DNA of 64,000 nucleotides, from contig NZ_CP048386.1 of NCBI RefSeq assembly GCF_010365805.1, forward strand, positions 372,001-436,000. Reading direction: 5' to 3'. The notes under the pieces are model-generated. The model was not told the DNA's origin, did not search any database, and saw nothing but the letters and a program-made list of their open reading frames with translations. The position numbers were made by a program, and so were the translations under genes. This DNA comes from Spiroplasma sp. BIUS-1. GTDB taxonomy: Bacteria; Bacillota_I; Bacilli_A; Mycoplasmatales; Mycoplasmataceae. Positions 1 through 10,120 of the stretch are shown piece after piece. Positions within the stretch are counted from its first letter, which is position 1; every line of letters begins with the position of its first letter.

Positions 1-2
1 TG

Positions 3-569
3 GCAACTGCAACAAAAAAAACAGCAACTAAAAAACCAGATCCAACTGCTGTTAAAAAAGCTGCTTCAAACAAAAAAAGAGCAGAACACATTCAAACTAG
101 AAAAAAAGCTACTGATCCAAAACCAGAGAAAATTGTTAACAAATCTATCAAATTAAGTGATGGACAAGAAAAATTTATCTGAGAAAAAGCAGATCCAGTA
201 TCAGCTACAAATGCTTCAATCTACAGACAAGATGTAGCTGGAGCAATTATGAAAATTAGTGAATTTGGACAAGCTTCAGAATTCGGTTGAGTTTACAGCT
301 TAATTGATCCAGAAGGAGAAAACGATGATGTAAACAACGTTGTTGCTCTTCACTGAATGAATGCAAAAGTAAAACGTAAACCAGATCAAAATTGAACAGC
401 TGTTGTAACAGGTGGAAGAGACATTACTGGTCTATTTAACCAAAAGAAAGAAACTAAAATTTCTGGAACTCAGTTATCAAAAACTAGAAAAACTGTTTTA
501 TTCCAACCTTCAAAAGTTGAACCTAAAAAAGTTAACGTTCAAATTAGAACTGCAACTGGTAAAAAATAA
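3..569 (+). CDS. 3' part of a basic Lys/Ala-rich protein of unknown function
   Basis: The reading frame is open from the window edge to TAA at 567-569 and gives 188 residues; the start lies upstream. The first 45 or so residues are rich in Lys, Ala and Thr and look disordered, like a histone-like tail. The remaining part is folded-looking, with several Trp residues (all encoded by TGA) and a stretch with GWVYSLIDPEGEND, followed by a basic C-terminus. I do not recognise the family. A basic tail on a compact domain would fit nucleic acid binding, but that is inference. A strong terminator follows directly, so this is the last gene of its transcription unit. Confidence 0.75.
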
Positions 570-570
570 T

Positions 571-602
571 AAAAAAACCTTACTTCAAGTAGGGTTTTTT
601 TA
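571..602 (+). terminator. Rho-independent terminator
   Basis: Inverted repeat AACCTTACT (576-584) and AGTAGGGTT (588-596) with a TCA loop, one G-U pair, then a run of T. It ends the unit of the Lys/Ala-rich gene. Confidence 0.85.
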
Positions 603-605
603 TTA

Positions 606-611
606 TATAAT
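606..611 (+). promoter_or_regulatory. -10 box for the miaA leader
   Basis: TATAAT, placing transcription start near 618, exactly where a perfect GTCC-TTCG-GGAC hairpin begins. No good -35 box is visible; the upstream bases belong to the preceding terminator. Confidence 0.55.
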
Positions 612-617
612 ATTTAT

Positions 618-748
618 GTCCTTCGGGACGCCAAGAATATTTGTTATTCTTTATGTTTGCGTGAGATATTAAAGACCGCTCAATAAATAAGTATTTCCTT
701 TCTCATGCATTTGATAGCGGGTGGGAATATTTTTTTTTGTCTTTTTTT
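618..748 (+). promoter_or_regulatory. Structured leader of miaA, candidate riboswitch or attenuator
   Basis: About 130 bases between a TATAAT box and the miaA ribosome binding site hold dense structure. There is a UUCG tetraloop hairpin at 618-629 and a second hairpin, AAGAAT (633-638) with ATTCTT (646-651). A long-range 8-bp stem joins GCGTGAGA (659-666) to TCTCATGC (701-708). CCGCT (675-679), in that stem's loop, can pair with AGCGG (715-719) outside it, which makes an H-type pseudoknot. A competing terminator stem (689-698 with 723-732) is followed by a long T-run. The layout is that of a transcriptional attenuator, but I cannot match it to a named riboswitch or T-box. There is no AUG with a good reading frame in it. 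Confidence 0.55.
689..747 (+). terminator. Conditional terminator in front of miaA
   Basis: AAGTATTTCC (689-698) pairs with GGGAATATTT (723-732), ten pairs including two G-U, with a 24-base loop and then T-rich sequence up to 748. It lies immediately before the Shine-Dalgarno AGGAGG of miaA, so forming it would switch off miaA. It crosses the alternative stem 659-666/701-708, so the two are unlikely to form together. Confidence 0.5.
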
Positions 749-765
749 AGGAGGTTGGAATAATT

Positions 766-1686
766 ATGAACAAATTAATAGTAATAGTTGGTCCAACAGC
801 AAGTGGAAAAACTGATTTGTCAGTAAAAATAGCAAAAGAATTTAATGGTGAGTGTATTAACTCAGATTCTACTCAAATATTTAAAGGAACAGATATAGCA
901 ACAAATAAAATTACAAAAGAAGAAATGGATGGAATTGAACACCATTTACTTTCTATAAAAGAAGTTAATGAATCATATTCTGTAGCTGATTTTCAAAAAG
1001 AAGCTAGAGAAAAAGTTGCACAAATTTTGGAGAAAGGAAAAACTCCAATAATTGTTGGCGGAACCGGATTATATACAAATGCATTGCTTATGGATTATAA
1101 TTTCACAAGCGATGATCATATAAAAGATTATGAAAAACAATATGAAAAACTTTCAAACCAAGAGGTTTGAGAAATTTTAAATGAAAAAGATAATCTAGAA
1201 GCTCAAAAAATTCATCCAAATAATAGATATAGGGCAATTAGAGCTTTAGAAATTATTGAACTTAATGGAAACCAAAAATCAGAATTAATTAAAGATAATA
1301 AAAAATATGTCTACAATAATTTACTAATTGTTGGATTATTTCCCCAAAGAGACAAATTATATAGTAGAATAAATAATAGGGTACTTAGCTTGGAGAAGCG
1401 AGGTTTATTTAAAGAAATTGAAATGGCTTATGAAGCGAATAACTTTAATAAGAAAGCTCAATCACTTAAATGCATTGGTGGTCCAGAAATTATAAAATAT
1501 CTTGAAAAAGAAATAACTTATGATGAATGTATTGAACTTATGCAAAAAAATAATAGACATTATGCAAGAAGGCAATTAACTTGATTTAGAAATCAACTAG
1601 ATAATGTTGAATGGTTTGAACATGATTATGATAATTTTAATAAAATTTCAGATGAAATAATTGAATACATTAAACTGAATATTTAG
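766..1686 (+). CDS. miaA: tRNA dimethylallyltransferase MiaA
   Basis: A 306-residue protein, the usual length for MiaA. It transfers the dimethylallyl group to N6 of A37 in tRNAs that read UNN codons, giving i6A. The P-loop GPTASGKT is at residues 9-16, followed by NSDSTQIFKGTDIATNK, which matches the family's substrate-binding DSMQIYKG.DIGTAK region. HHLLSI and VGGTGLY are also present. Two TGA codons encode Trp. A strong Shine-Dalgarno AGGAGG lies at 749-754. Transcription comes through the structured leader and its terminator, so expression may be controlled by attenuation. The downstream regulator gene starts 37 bases after the stop with no terminator between, so the two are probably co-transcribed. 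Confidence 0.95.
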
Positions 1687-1723
1687 TTTTTTTAAAATTG
1701 AATACAAGTTAGGAGACTTAACT

Positions 1724-2476
1724 ATGTTATCTGTATACGAACGTGTGGAGAACTTAATTAAGGACAATAAAAATACTACTTTTAAATTAATAGGAAAACA
1801 AATCTTAACTGATTGATCGGTTGGGGTTTTTAAAAGTCAAAACGAGATTAGTGAGTCTTGTTTTGTGTCTTTGGCAACTGTAACGCAATTTGCAAAAGCA
1901 TGTTTGTGTGAAGGTTACAAAGAACTTTCTATTAGATTAAAAGTTGAGTATGAAAATGTTATGCAAAACCAACTTAAAACTGCTGTCGGATCCGAAGTTG
2001 ATGAAGCGGCTATGATAACAATCATAAATCATTGAGTGAAAGATAATGATAACTTTTTAATTGATTTAGCAAATAAGATTAATGAGAAAAGAAAGGTTTG
2101 AATATGTCCATCATATCAGTCGGTATATGCTGCTAAGTTTTTAGAAGATGTACTTACAAATATTGGCGTTCAGGCTAAAATTATTGATATGTCTATTAAC
2201 CTAGAAGTCGGGAAACATTTAGAGTTTAATGATGAATTAATAGTTGTTTTATTAACTGGAAGAGACACAGAAACCACAGTTATTGCTTTAGAATATCTAA
2301 TGAAAGCAAATAACGAGATTTTTGTTGTAACAACACCAAGTAATATAACTGAGTTACCAAAAATAAAAGAACTTAAACACATGCTTATAGATTTCCAAGA
2401 TAATAACTTTTTCTATAAGTACAGATGTTACGCATTAATTACATTGTTCTTTTCATTAAGTGAAAAAATAAATTAA
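1724..2476 (+). CDS. MurR/RpiR family transcriptional regulator
   Basis: A 250-residue protein with the two-part layout of the MurR/RpiR family. The N-terminal helix-turn-helix covers about residues 1-75, with the family-like pattern SQNEISESCFVSLATVTQFAKA. A sugar-isomerase-fold (SIS) ligand domain follows at about residues 110-235, with VWICPSYQSVYAAKFLEDVL and a LLTGRDTETTVIAL stretch. Such proteins usually sense phosphosugars. Shine-Dalgarno AGGAGA is well placed before ATG 1724. The gene follows miaA with no terminator, and no sugar gene adjoins it, so its target cannot be told from context. The N-terminal domain match is convincing; the SIS domain is weaker in sequence. Confidence 0.75.
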
Positions 2477-2517
2477 AAAATATAAATCTAAAAAAAATAA
2501 AAAATATTTTAAAAGTA

Positions 2518-2546
2518 TTGACATCTGCAAAGCAATTATATATATT
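2518..2546 (+). promoter_or_regulatory. Promoter of tRNA-Gly
   Basis: Consensus -35 box TTGACA (2518-2523), a 17-base spacer and TATATT (2541-2546), about 18 bases before the tRNA 5' end. Confidence 0.85.
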
Positions 2547-2564
2547 TATTAATGTAATTAATTT

Positions 2565-2638
2565 GCGGGTGTAGTTTAATGGTAGAACTTCAGCCTTCCA
2601 AGCTGACTGTGAGGGTTCGATTCCCTTCACCCGCTCCA
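2565..2638 (+). tRNA. tRNA-Gly (anticodon TCC)
   Basis: Complete cloverleaf of 74 bases with encoded CCA. The acceptor arms are GCGGGTG and CACCCGC, the anticodon loop CTTCCAA gives TCC, and the T-loop GGTTCGATTCC is standard. UCC can read all four GGN codons by wobble, as is common in Mollicutes. It has its own promoter and terminator. Confidence 0.97.
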
Positions 2639-2650
2639 TTGAGAAAATTC

Positions 2651-2676
2651 AAATCCCTTAAGGGATTTTTTTATTT
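2651..2676 (+). terminator. Terminator of tRNA-Gly
   Basis: Perfect inverted repeat AAATCCCTT/AAGGGATTT (2651-2668) followed by T-rich sequence. Confidence 0.8.
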
Positions 2677-2707
2677 ATAATATTAATTAGATTAAAGGGG
2701 TGTAAAG

Positions 2708-3412
2708 ATGAAAAACAATTTATTAAAAGAATTTAATGAATCAAGAACTCCATTTTTTAAGAGTTTTAGTTTTCTATTAATAGAATCAATAATTCCTGGT
2801 TTTTTAATTTGATTTACAATTGGCTATGATTTTAAATTTAGTTTAAATGAAAAATTGCCTACACCTCATGTTGGATATTTGGCATTAATTTGCACTGTTT
2901 ATTTAATATATTCATGTTTGCTAACTTATTTATTTTATAAATTAAAGTTTCATGAAATTGATAACTTTACATTTGCACAAATTTCAACAATCATTTTTAT
3001 AGCAATTATTATGTTTGGAACTTTCATGAAAAGTTCAAGCTTATGAATCCTTATAAGATTTATATCAATATTGCTTATTGTGGTTGTTCTAACGCCTTTA
3101 TTTGTCTTTATAGGAACTTTGATAAGAAATAATGATCTTAGAAGGGTTGAAGACTTAGAAAGAACCTATGAAGCTTATAAAAAAGGAGAAATAATTCCAG
3201 ATAAGAAGCTTTTAAAAGCTCAAAGATATCAAAAATATCTAGTAAGTAAGATCCAAAAAGAAGAAGAACTTGAAAAGTTTAAACTTGAGTTGGATGAAAA
3301 AATTAAAAGAGAATTAAAAGAGCAAGAATTGAAAGAGAAACTTAAAGCTGAAAAGATTAATAAGAAACTTGATGCTAAAGAAAATAAGAAAAGAGAAAAA
3401 CAGAAAGACTAA
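2708..3412 (+). CDS. Membrane protein with C-terminal coiled coil, unknown function
   Basis: A 234-residue protein with about four predicted membrane segments (near residues 18-40, 55-78, 86-103 and 110-140). A highly charged Lys/Glu-rich helix follows to the C-terminus (about 150-234), of coiled-coil type and probably cytoplasmic. I do not recognise the family; such small membrane proteins with charged tails are common in Spiroplasma. Three TGA codons encode Trp. It has a GGGGTG Shine-Dalgarno. Its stop codon lies in the loop of a terminator hairpin, and it overlaps the convergent gene's stop by four bases. Confidence 0.75.
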
Positions 3413-3431
3413 TATGTCTTTCTGTTTTTTA
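3396..3431. terminator. Bidirectional terminator between convergent genes
   Basis: CAGAAAGAC (3401-3409) and GTCTTTCTG (3416-3424) form a perfect 9-bp stem, with A-rich flank on the left and T-run on the right, so it works in both directions. The stop of the plus gene (TAA 3410-3412) is in the loop, and the stop of the minus gene (3409-3411) spans the stem/loop boundary. Confidence 0.8.
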
Positions 3432-4200
3432 ATCTATTTAGCTTTTCAATCATTATTTCTTCAAATATTTTTTCCTTCTTTTTCTCATACATAAAATTAG
3501 CTCAAAGAGTTCACAATAAATCTTGATATTTAATCATTTTGTTTAAAATATCTAAATCATCTTTGTTTATCACATTAACTTTTATAAGTTTTTTTATAAA
3601 GTAGTCTATAAATTCTTCGTTATTGTTTAAAGTTTCAGTGATAAAACTTGCTATATCAAAGAATTTATTATTTAAAGTTACATAGTCGTAATCAATAAAA
3701 ATTGCTTTATCGTTACTTATCAAAATATTTCCCGGAACTAAATCATTATGACTTAAAACCAAATCTAAGCTATCAAATAATATTTCATATTCTTTTATTT
3801 GATCGATGTATTCATCATATTCTTTTAATTTTTTATCTGTATTTTTGTGAAAAATATTTAAAAAATTAACATATTCGAATTTTTTTACTTTATCTTTTTC
3901 TATATTTAAACTATGCATTTCCATTATGTTTTCAATAACCATATCGATAATGTCTTTATTAATATCTATTTGTTCAAGTGATTTGAAATCTGATAGAAAT
4001 TCAAATTTAGAAGTTAATTTATTTTTTGTTAAATTAAATTCAAGTGGTTTTAATAAACAATCCTGTTTAATTTTTTTTAATTCACTTAAAAAATTAAACT
4101 CATTTTTTTTATCTAGGTATAAATCATGAAATTCAATTGATTCTTTAACAACAATATTGTCTTGTAAAAAAGTATTGTTTGTATATCCTTTTAATTTCAT
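3409..4200 (-). CDS. Choline/ethanolamine kinase-like phosphotransferase
   Basis: Reading through two TGA (Trp) codons gives 263 residues. The C-terminal half shows the protein-kinase-like phosphotransferase core. The catalytic loop is LVLSHNDLVPGNILI (H-x-D-x-x-x-x-N) and the metal-binding motif is FIDYDYVTLNNKFFDIASF, close to the LicA / choline kinase pattern of IDxE/DY...N..xFDIA. It most likely phosphorylates choline or a related small alcohol for membrane or surface components; an aminoglycoside-type phosphotransferase is an alternative. The Shine-Dalgarno AAGAGGTG lies upstream of the start at 4200. The gene is divergent from rdgB and convergent with the membrane protein gene. Confidence 0.75.
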
Positions 4201-4264
4201 TTATTTCACCTCTTAAGATAATAATATTATAATATTAATTAGAACTTAAAGGAGTTAATTTAAA

Positions 4265-4870
4265 ATGAGTGTCATATGATTTGCGTCACAAAATGAAAAT
4301 AAAATAAAAGAAATAAAAGAGATGATTCCAGAAATGGAGGTTAAATCTTTAAATGATCTAGAAAAAGAATTAGATATACCAGAAGACGAACCAACATTTG
4401 AACTAAACGCTTTATTCAAAGCAAAAACTTTATCAAATTTAGTTGAAGGAATTGTAATTGCAGATGATTCTGGATTGAGTGTTGTTCACTTAGATAATTT
4501 TCCAGGAATTTATTCAGCAAGATGAGCTAAACCAGAAAAAGATTGAAATGTAATAAATGATATGCTTTTAGATAAATTAATGGATAATAATTTATTTAAT
4601 GACGAACAAAGAAAAGCTTTTTTTACTTCATCAATTGCTGTAATTGATAAAGAAAGAAATATAGAAGAAGTTTTTACAGGTATTGTTGAAGGTGTTATTA
4701 TGTACAGTCAAATGGGTGATAATGGCTTTGCATACGATAAAATTTTTAAACCCGATGGTTATGATAAAACATTTGCAGAGATGACTAAAGAAGAGAAAAA
4801 TGAAATATCTCACAGAAGAATTTCAATTTCTAAATTAAGAGAGTTTTTAAAAGAAAATAATTATTTTTAA
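4265..4870 (+). CDS. rdgB: Non-canonical purine NTP pyrophosphatase (RdgB/HAM1 family)
   Basis: A 201-residue protein of typical length. It hydrolyses ITP, dITP and XTP to monophosphates and so keeps damaged purines out of DNA and RNA. FASQNENKIKEI at the N-terminus is the family's (T/S)xNxxKxxE substrate loop, ADDSGLSV carries the metal-binding acids, PGIYSARW matches the PGxxSARx motif, and SHRRISISKL is the C-terminal SHR motif. The next gene, trmL, starts 12 bases after the stop, so the two form an operon. Confidence 0.9.
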
Positions 4871-4882
4871 GAGGTGCTTATT

Positions 4883-5401
4883 ATGAGAAAAATTAACATT
4901 GTATTGTTTGAACCAGAAATAGCAGATAATGTTGGAGCTATTATGAGAACATGTGCATTAACAAATGCAAAATTACATTTAATAGAACCATTTGGTTTTG
5001 TGTTTGATAAAAGAAACTTTGCAAGAAGTAGTGCAAATAATTTTGAAGGATGTGAATATGTAAGATATGATGATTGAAATCATTTTATTGAAGAAAATCC
5101 AAATCCAAATTTATTCTGTATGACAAGATATGGTAAAAAACCTATTAGTGATTTTAACTTCAAAGAAATTGATCAAGAAATTTTTATAATGTTTGGAAAA
5201 GAATCTACAGGAATTCCAAAAGAGATTTTAAAAGACAATATGCAAAGATGTTTTAGAATTCCAATGGTTGCCACTGGGAGAAGCTTAAACATAGCAAATT
5301 CAATGGGAATTGCTACGTATGAAGTTTTAAGACAATGAGATTACTTAGACCTTTCAAAAGTTGAAGTTGAAAAGGGAGAAGACTATCTAGAAAGAGATTA
5401 A
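4883..5401 (+). CDS. trmL: tRNA (cytidine/uridine-34 2'-O-)-methyltransferase TrmL
   Basis: A 172-residue SPOUT methyltransferase. Visible motifs are FEPEIADNVGAIMRTC (motif 1), MFGKESTGIP (motif 2) and IPMVATGRSLNIANSMGIA (motif 3, knot region that binds S-adenosylmethionine). TrmL methylates the ribose at the wobble position of tRNA-Leu isoacceptors in E. coli. ATG 4883 is chosen over the in-frame GTG at 4874 because that GTG sits inside the Shine-Dalgarno GAGGTG. The gene is translated from the same unit as rdgB. Confidence 0.9.
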
Positions 5402-5444
5402 TAAGATATAATAATAGTTGTATGAAATTAAGAGGTAAAATAGT

Positions 5445-6812
5445 ATGAAGTTTTCAGATTTTGGATTCAAAAAATTTATAAATGATTCGTTAGAAGAGAT
5501 AGGTTTTGTATATCCAACAAAAATTCAAGAAAAAGTTATTCCTCTTATCAAAAAACATAAATCAGTTATAGCTCAATCACATACAGGGACTGGTAAAACT
5601 CACTCGTTCTTGTTACCAATATTAAATAATATAAATTATGATGAAACAAATAAAATACAGTGTTTAATTGTAACTCCAACAAGAGAGTTAGCAAGACAAA
5701 TTTACGAAAATACAAAAGAGTTATTAAAGTTTAACGACAAGGGAACAGTTTCTTTATTTGTTGGTGGAGATGATATTGAAAAATCAATTCAAAATGTTAA
5801 AACAAAACAACCAACAATAGTTATTGGAACTCCAACTAGACTTAAAAAAATGTACGAAGAAGGTAATCTATATATTACTACTTCAAAATATGTTGTTATT
5901 GATGAGTGTGATATGATTTTTGATCTTGGATTTATTGAAGAAGTAGACTTAATGCTTTCTAAAATGAACAAAGATGTGAATGTATCTTTATTTTCTGCAA
6001 CAATCAACAATGGTTTAAAACCATTCTTGCAAAAATATTTATCAAACTCTATTTTTATTGAAAATATGGATACTAATCCAACAAATAAAAATATTGAACA
6101 TGTTCTTATATGAACAAAAAACAAAGAAAACAAAGATGTTTTAAGAACAATAACAAAATCATTAAATCCATATGTTTGTATGATTTTCTTAAATAAAAAA
6201 GATCAAATAAAAGAAATTATTAGTTGATTGAATGAATTTGGAATTAAAAACGTTGGAGAGCTTCACGGAGACTTGGATTCAAGACAAAGAACTAGCATGC
6301 AAAAAAGAATTCAGAGTGGAGAGTTTAAATGAATTGTGGCATCTGATGTAGCTGCTAGAGGTATTGATATTGATGGAGTTAGTCACATTATTTCAGTAGA
6401 TCTTCCAAAAGATCTTGACTACTATATCCACAGAAGTGGAAGAACAGGTAGAAATCAATATTCAGGAAAAAGTTATGTTCTATTCAACTCAACAAACCAA
6501 CATCAAATTGATGAGTTGAAATCAAAAGGTATAACATTTACAAACTTTAAACTTGTAAATAATGAATTACAAGAAGTAAATACTGTTAAAAAGAAAAAAG
6601 AATTTAATTCAGAATTACCAGTAAATGTTGAAACTAAAAAGATAATTGATAAGTATAAAGGTAAAAAAGTAAAACCTGGATACAAAAAACGTAGAAAAGC
6701 TGAAATTGAAAAAGTTAAAAAAGATATCAGAAGAAAACACATTAAAGAATCAATAGCAAAAATTAAAAAAGACAAATACAAAAAACGTAGAGAAGAATTA
6801 TTTGATAATTAA
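5445..6812 (+). CDS. DEAD-box-type RNA helicase with DECD motif II
   Basis: A 455-residue helicase with motifs in order: [10 protein letters not shown] (I), PTRELARQ (Ia), GTPTR (Ib), VIDECD (II, residues 153-156), SAT (III), then [12 protein letters not shown] (V) and HRSGRTGR (VI). The C-terminal 90 residues are strongly basic, as in CshA/CshB-type helicases acting on ribosomes or mRNA. Motif II is DECD instead of DEAD, a form known from eukaryotic Sub2/UAP56. Length and layout are nearest to CshB of Firmicutes, but I cannot assign an orthologue with certainty. A TATAAT at 5405-5410 may be its promoter. Confidence 0.92.
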
Positions 6813-6850
6813 CAATAACAATTATTTCCAAATGAGTGTTATTGTTTTAT
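6811..6850 (+). terminator. Terminator after the RNA helicase gene
   Basis: AACAATAACA (6811-6820) pairs with TGTTATTGTT (6837-6846) around a 16-base loop; only a short T-run follows, so it is weaker than others here. Confidence 0.5.
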
Positions 6851-6876
6851 AATTATAAGTAAATGAGGGAAAAGTC

Positions 6877-8421
6877 ATGGATATAACAGAAAGAATTAAA
6901 AAATTAATATCAGAAATTTCATATCAAGTTTATGAGAAAGAAACAATTTTTAGATTAGCAATGTTAGCACTTCTAGGAGAAGAGTCAATTTTCTTATTAG
7001 GAAAACCAGGGATTGCTAAATCTTTGATTTCTCGTAGACTTAAATTTGCCATTAAAGGTGGAACAAACTTTGAATACTTAATGAGTAAATTCTCAACACC
7101 AGAAGAAATTTACGGACCAATCGATTTAAGATTACTTAAAGAAGGAAAATACGTTAGGGTTGTTGATGGTTACTTACCATCATCAAACGTAGGTTTTTTA
7201 GATGAGATTTGAAAAGCTGGACCAAGTATTCAAAATACATTACTTACAATTATTAACGAAAAAATCTTTAGAAATGGTGGAACAGATATTAAAGTTCCAT
7301 TAAAACTTTTAATTTCTGCTTCAAACGAACTACCTGCTGAAGGTGAAGGATTGGAAGCTCTATTTGACCGTTTTATCATTAGATATATTGCTGAAGGATT
7401 AAAAACAGAAGAAAACTTTGAACAATTACTTGATGGAGAATCATCACTTGATGTTGAAGTTGATCCAAGACTTCAAATTTCAATTGAAGAATTAGAAATT
7501 TGAAAAAGACAATCAAAACAAGTAAGAATTAGTAGAAAATCATTAGACTTTATTCATTATTTTAGAAAAAAAATAGTTAAAGATACTAATGGAGAAGCTT
7601 ACATTTCAGATAGACGTTGAAAGAAAATCTCTGGTTTAATGAAAACTAGTGCGTTTTATAATGGAAGAGCAGAAACTGATATTGCTGATTTATTTGTAAT
7701 TCCTTACTGTATTTGAGATAACGAAGAACAAGAAAAAGAATATTTTAAAATCTTCTTCGATGCCTTTTTAGAACAATTTGGTTTAGAGTGAAGAAATGAA
7801 AAGAAAAACTTAATGAACCAAATTGATTCAATCAACTCACAAATTGGACAAATTGAAGCCCAATACTTAAGATTAACTCCATATACAGATCCTTTTAAAG
7901 GAGCTCTTGGTGGAACATATTATTTCATTAACTTTACAGATGGTGGAGAAGATTACAAAGTTTGTTTTATTTCAGCAGCTGATTGAAATAAAATTAGAAA
8001 CCTTACAAATGAAGACTTTGAAATTGACTTGCACTTCGGTCCTAACTTAAACAAATACGTTGGAAGTCAAAAAACTTTAGTTAGAGCATATAAATCTGAT
8101 CAAATCTTATTTGTAAATGAAAATAAAAAATACTTATTACAAAATGACAACCCAAACGAATTTAATGAGCAAATGGTAAACTTAGCAGACACAATTATTG
8201 ATTTAGAAAAACAATATAAAGAAGTATCTGCAAAAATGTTCAAAGAATATAAAAAATATATGAATATGAACTGTATCTTCTTTGAAGACATTTACAATGA
8301 AAAAATAGCTGAAGCATTTGATACAAAAACTAAAAAACAACTTGAAAGAGAAAAAGAATTAGAAAATATTGATGAATCAAACAGTCCAATTGACAACTTA
8401 GAATTCGAAGTTGAAATGTAA
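6877..8421 (+). CDS. MoxR/RavA-type AAA+ ATPase
   Basis: A 514-residue protein. The AAA+ core has Walker A GKPGIAKS (residues 42-49), a Walker B at VGFLDEIWKAG and sensor 1 LISASNELP, in the MoxR arrangement. The C-terminal half is longer than in plain MoxR and resembles RavA. The family acts as a chaperone with a partner von Willebrand factor A (VWA) protein to insert cofactors or assemble complexes. The next gene is such a VWA protein 19 bases downstream, as in the ravA-viaA pair of E. coli. Seven TGA codons encode Trp. The substrate in this organism is unknown. Confidence 0.85.
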
Positions 8422-8440
8422 TTAAAGAAGGTGAACTATT

Positions 8441-10108
8441 ATGGAATTCGATCTAGAAAAACCAATAAGTGAAATCAAACAAGAAATTGAGAAACTTAGA
8501 AGAAAAGATCTTCATAATAGTGAATTTCTTGCCTTCAAAAAAGATCATGAGTATGCAGCAGAACAATTAGATGATAAAATTAATAATTTTTATTCTGCTT
8601 CAAACTTATCTACAATAAAACAAATAAAACTTCCTGAACCAATAAGAAAAGAAATTGTTTACTATAACTATATTTCTGAAAAATATGATGAGGTTAGTTT
8701 TGCACAAAACCTAAACTTAATACAAAATAAATTAGATGAATTTGACTCACCATTTTCAACTTACATTGATACAATGAGATGAAAGATTGACAATGGTTAT
8801 TTAGAATTAAAAGACAGAGATTGACTTACAGATTTCTTTAGAACTTGAACTTTCATGTTAACAAAAAGAATTATTGATTATAGAATGAAAGCTGTAGAAG
8901 ATTTAAGATATAACTATTTAGTTGAGGTCTATTCAATTATCAAAAACTATGGTAAATATGCAAAGATTTACAAAACAATGTATGATGTTTTTGGAAAAGT
9001 TGCAAACATAGAAGATGAATTAAAAAACCAAAACATTGAATCAATTGCTAGATTTGCAGAATTTTTATATAAAGATCCTTCAATTTTAATGATTGCAGAA
9101 ATGTTGGGTAGATTAAATGGTGAAGACGACTTAATGGAAATAAATATTACTGAACAAGTAGTTACATATCCAACTCAAGTTAAATTACCTTACAACCCTG
9201 AAGAAATTGTTGGTTTAACAGTTTCAAAAGATTTAGAAAGATTGCTTCCAATGGAATTCGCCAATCTTTTTGATGAAGATTTAGAAATCATTTTCTATAA
9301 AAAGTTTGTTGAAGGACAACTTCAAACATTCTTATTTGAATCAAATGAAAATATTATTGAACATGAAATTGAAGAAGTTGAGTATGAAGCTCCAATTCCT
9401 TTAGAACAAGGTAAGTTTATTATTTGTATAGATACATCAAGTTCTATGGAAGGTGCTGGAGAATATATTGCAAAAGCACTTTCAATAGCTGTAGCTAAAG
9501 TTGCTTTAAAAGAATATAGAGATTTAGTTTTTGTTAACTTTGCAAATCAACACGTTGATGAATTTACAATTCATGGTAGAAATGTAAATATTGAAAAAAT
9601 GTTAGAGTTTTTAGCAAAATCATTTTATGGAAAAACAAATGCAAAACCAGCATTTGAAAAAGTTATTGAAAAAATGCATTCAGAAGACTTTAAAAGAGCT
9701 GACTTATTATTTATCTCAGACTTCATGATGGATTCACTTCCAAATTCAACAAGAGTTAAAATAGCTGATTTAAAAGATAACTACAATAGATTTCATTCTC
9801 TAGTTATTGGAACAATGCCAAATGTTGAAACACAAGAAGTTTTTGACAATGTAATGTATTATGATCCAAACGACCCTTATGCAACAAATCAAATTGTTAA
9901 GTCTTTAAATGAAACTTTAAGAGACTTAAGAGAATTAAAAGAAGAAGAAGTTGCTTATAGAGATGAACAAATTAACAAACTTAACTCAATAAGAGATAAA
10001 AAACGTTTTAGAGAAAAACACTTAGATGATCCTAAGTCTAAAAAACTTGCAAAACAAAAAGAAAAATTAAAAGAGCTTGAAGCTAAAAAACAACAAGCTC
10101 AAGGATAG
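8441..10108 (+). CDS. VWA-domain protein, ViaA-like partner of the MoxR ATPase
   Basis: A 555-residue protein. The C-terminal domain has a metal-ion-dependent adhesion site IDTSSSMEG (D331-x-S-x-S) and a later TNAKPAFEKV (the conserved Thr region) and LLFISDFMMD, the pattern of ViaA/CoxE VWA domains. The N-terminal 300 residues are helical and lack a recognised motif. The last 60 residues are a charged helix. The gene is in an operon with the RavA-like ATPase and followed 12 bases later by a PCC-domain gene. It probably acts in the cytoplasm as the substrate-contacting half of the pair. Confidence 0.82.
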
Positions 10109-10120
10109 GGAGAAAGAAAA

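Noticed and set aside
412-672. 86-residue plus-strand frame at the left edge
   Set aside because: It lies out of frame with the real gene ending at 569 and runs through the terminator and the miaA leader.
618-748. SRP RNA, tmRNA or T-box in the miaA leader
   Set aside because: There is no GGAA-type SRP tetraloop with the conserved GAAGCAG, no tRNA-like ends for tmRNA, and the T-box antiterminator consensus TGGnACC is not present.
2439-2639. Minus-strand frame across tRNA-Gly beginning MERVKGIEPS
   Set aside because: This is the well-known spurious frame antisense to a tRNA gene.
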